DNA from: Chlamydiota bacterium | GTDB lineage: Bacteria > Chlamydiota > Chlamydiia > Chlamydiales > Rhabdochlamydiaceae | NCBI GenBank assembly: GCA_011065225.1 | Contig: JAAKFC010000078.1 | Coordinates: 1 to 7,355 of the forward strand | Direction: 5' to 3' | DNA: 7,355 bases | Shown here: in pieces, positions 5,597 to 7,355 of the stretch | How positions within the stretch are numbered: position 1 is the stretch's first letter | Layout: each line of letters begins with the position of its first letter | Made by a program: the position numbers and the translations under genes | The notes under the pieces: model-generated | Databases searched by the model: none | Told to the model about the DNA's origin: nothing | Seen by the model: only the letters and a program-made list of their open reading frames with translations

Positions 5597-6445
5597 ATGT
5601 CTAAAAAGTCCTATATTCATCCTGCTGCAATCATTGATTCAGGTGCGAAGATCGGTGACAATGTCACCGTTGAAGCCTACGCAGTGATCAAAAGTACAGT
5701 CACCCTAGAAGATAATGTTGTTGTCAAATCACATGCTTATATCGATGGGCATACGACCATTGGAGCAGGAACAATTATTTGGCCTTCTGCGAGCATTGGA
5801 ACCAAAACGCAAGATTTGAAATTTCGTGGTGAAAAGACCTTTGTAGTGATCGGAAAAAACTGTGAAATCCGCGAGTTTTGTACCATCAACTCTTCTTGCC
5901 AGGAAAACTCCATTGTCAAGATCGGGGATAACTGCCTCATCATGGCTTATTGTCACGTTGCGCACAATTGCGAAATTGGCAATCGCGTCATCATGGCTAA
6001 CAATGCCAATTTAGCCGGTCACGTGATTGTCGAAGACTTTGCTGTGATTGGGGGGATGACCCCCGTCCATCAATTTTCGCGCATTGGAAGCTATTCAATG
6101 GTAGGCGGATTTAGCCGCATTACGCATGATGTCCCACCTTATACCATTGGTGCAGGTTCCCCTTACAAATTAGGGGGACTCAATCTCATAGGCCTCAAGC
6201 GTCATGGATTCCCGTTTGAAGAGCGCAAAAGTCTCACGCAATGCTTTCGCCTCACATATCGCTCGGGACTCCACCTAGTGGAAGCGCTAGAAAAAATTGA
6301 AAAAGAAGTCCCCTCCAATCCCCACGTCAAGCACTGGGTCGAGTTCTGCCGCAATTCCCGTCGCGGTTTGATTGGCTTTCAAAAACTTGTCGTCGAACCC
6401 CAAGAAGACTTTGCTGAATACGAAGAGCTATTAGAAGAAGTTTGA
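5597..6445 (+). CDS. lpxA: Acyl-ACP--UDP-N-acetylglucosamine O-acyltransferase
   Basis: LpxA is the cytosolic trimeric left-handed beta-helix enzyme that puts the first acyl chain on the 3-OH of UDP-GlcNAc. Hexapeptide repeats run from about residue 8 to 180. The active-site stretch MAYCHVAHNCEIGNR holds His120 and catalytic His123 (E. coli His122, His125), followed by MANNANLAGHV and GGMTPVHQFSRIG. The residue equivalent to the E. coli acyl-length ruler Gly173 is also glycine (Gly171), suggesting a C14-type chain by analogy. In the nucleotide-binding segment LNLIGLKRHGF, Asn196 and Arg202 are kept, but E. coli Glu200 and Arg205 are replaced by Ile198 and His203. The 282 residues exceed the 262 of E. 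coli through an acidic C-terminal extension (about 262-282). The C. trachomatis enzyme is known to prefer myristoyl-ACP over the hydroxylated form; whether this one does is not visible. It lies 20 bases after fabZ with a poor ribosome binding site. Confidence 0.97.
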   Translation: MSKKSYIHPAAIIDSGAKIGDNVTVEAYAVIKSTVTLEDNVVVKSHAYIDGHTTIGAGTIIWPSASIGTKTQDLKFRGEKTFVVIGKNCEIREFCTINSSCQENSIVKIGDNCLIMAYCHVAHNCEIGNRVIMANNANLAGHVIVEDFAVIGGMTPVHQFSRIGSYSMVGGFSRITHDVPPYTIGAGSPYKLGGLNLIGLKRHGFPFEERKSLTQCFRLTYRSGLHLVEALEKIEKEVPSNPHVKHWVEFCRNSRRGLIGFQKLVVEPQEDFAEYEELLEEV

Positions 6446-7355
6446 AAATCATTTTTTTCGGAACACCAATTTTTGCCGCTTACATCCTTGACTATCTTTT
6501 AGATCATGGGCAAGAAATCGTCGGAATCGTCACAAGACCAGATAAACCGCAAGGGAGATCTAAACGTCTGGTTCCTTCCGCTGTCAAAACACTTGCGCAA
6601 AAAAAATGTCCTCAAATTCCTCTCTTGCAACCCGAAAAAGCATCTACTGATGAAATAGCTACGAAACTCAAAGCCCTCCGCCCCGACGTTTTCGTCGTAG
6701 CTGCATATGGAGAGATTATCAAGACTAACCTGCTCGAAATTCCATCGAAAATGTGTGTCAATGTCCATCCCAGCCTCCTTCCCAAATATCGTGGGGCGAC
6801 TCCTATTCAAAGTGCTATAATGAATGGGGATACTGAAACAGGTGTTACCATCATGGAAATGGTCCTTAAAATGGATGCAGGAGATATTTTAGAGGTAGTC
6901 AAAACTCCGATCCCAGAAGAAATGACCTTTGGAGAACTGGAAGAAATTCTTTGGGAGCTCTCTGGTCCAGCGCTTCTCAAAGTGTTAGAAAAAATTGCAC
7001 TTGGCGCCATTGAAAAAATTTCTCAAGATCCAAATAAAGTAACCTTTGCAAAAAAAATTTCAGTTGAAAGTCGCATCATCGATTGGAAAAAAAATGCAAC
7101 GGATTTACATGATCAAATTCGCGCTTTATCTCCCAAACCTGGAGCCTTTTGCTTCGTTGAAATGGGTGGTGAGACAAAAAGACTTGTCATCAAGAAAACG
7201 AAAAAAGTCCTTAACATAGGTGGACAGCCAGGCGAAACCATAATTTTTCAAAAAGATCATTGGATTGTAGCTTGCGGCGCAAGTGCGCTTTCTCTTTTGG
7301 AAGTGCAACTCGAAGGGAAGAAATCGCTACCTATAGAAGAGTTTTTACGAGGCAT
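6442..7355 (+). CDS. fmt: Methionyl-tRNA formyltransferase (3' end cut by window)
   Basis: Fmt formylates initiator Met-tRNA using 10-formyltetrahydrofolate, a cytosolic translation-initiation step. The start is TTG at 6442, overlapping the lpxA stop as TTGA. It gives the classic family N-terminus MKIIFFGTPIFAAYIL, and no ATG is available that would keep this conserved strand. RPDKPQGRSKRLVPSAVK (32-49) is a typical early segment. The catalytic region VNVHPSLLPKYRGATPIQ contains Asn107 and His109, and MDAGDIL contains Asp145. The C-terminal tRNA-binding domain begins around 200 (VTFAKKISVESRIIDW...ALSPKPGAFC). A total of 304 codons are visible against a usual length of about 310-320, so only the last few residues are lost at FLRG. 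The frame is open throughout despite several runs of eight A (about 6599-6606, 7049-7056, 7086-7093). Placement after lpxA matches Chlamydia. Confidence 0.95.
   Translation, partial: MKIIFFGTPIFAAYILDYLLDHGQEIVGIVTRPDKPQGRSKRLVPSAVKTLAQKKCPQIPLLQPEKASTDEIATKLKALRPDVFVVAAYGEIIKTNLLEIPSKMCVNVHPSLLPKYRGATPIQSAIMNGDTETGVTIMEMVLKMDAGDILEVVKTPIPEEMTFGELEEILWELSGPALLKVLEKIALGAIEKISQDPNKVTFAKKISVESRIIDWKKNATDLHDQIRALSPKPGAFCFVEMGGETKRLVIKKTKKVLNIGGQPGETIIFQKDHWIVACGASALSLLEVQLEGKKSLPIEEFLRG

Noticed and set aside
6499..6810. Minus-strand open frame of 103 codons
   Set aside because: It is fully antisense to fmt, whose Asn107/His109 catalytic region and N-terminal fold motifs are read on the plus strand. 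It shows no recognisable domain.

Overview
The window reads as chromosomal DNA from a member of the Chlamydiae, most likely an environmental or amoeba-associated lineage rather than Chlamydia itself. The main reason is the gene order lnt - lpxC - fabZ - lpxA - fmt on the plus strand. This run is typical of Chlamydiae, whereas Proteobacteria usually have lpxD-fabZ-lpxA-lpxB. The protein details agree: lpxC is followed directly by fabZ, Lnt is long (543 residues), and LpxA carries a C-terminal extension. The exact genus cannot be decided by eye.

Left part (1-1827, minus strand): an exported SurA-type periplasmic chaperone/peptidyl-prolyl isomerase, cut by the left window edge, lies 25 bases downstream of an RsmB/NOL1/NOP2-type rRNA cytosine-C5 methyltransferase. 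The two are probably co-transcribed.

Middle (1827-2046): this divergent intergenic region is almost filled by one imperfect palindrome of about 164 bases (1827-1990). Its outer arms match at 24 of 26 positions, a weaker match continues inward, and a GTGT/ACAC pair sits at the apex. It looks like a MITE-like or other intergenic palindromic repeat. It touches the rsmB start codon and affects which start is believable. It is the least ordinary thing in the window.

Right part (2047-7355, plus strand): a DoxX-family membrane protein, then lnt (apolipoprotein N-acyltransferase), lpxC, fabZ, lpxA and fmt (cut by the right edge after 304 codons). Spacing is tight: 9 bases for doxX-lnt, 66 for lnt-lpxC, 2 for lpxC-fabZ, 20 for fabZ-lpxA, and a 4-base TTGA overlap for lpxA-fmt. 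LpxA and LpxC carry out the first two steps of lipid A synthesis. FabZ makes unsaturated acyl-ACP for fatty acid elongation. Lnt N-acylates lipoproteins. The SurA-like protein probably helps fold envelope proteins. The window is therefore mostly an envelope-biogenesis locus with two translation-related genes (rsmB, fmt) attached. lpxC and fmt both appear to start at TTG.

All key catalytic residues I could check are present in Lnt, LpxC, FabZ, LpxA, Fmt and RsmB, and I saw no frameshifts. I saw no tRNA, rRNA, CRISPR array, phage gene or transposase. No stretch longer than 300 bases lacks a gene. Apart from the palindrome, I do not see an undescribed system here.
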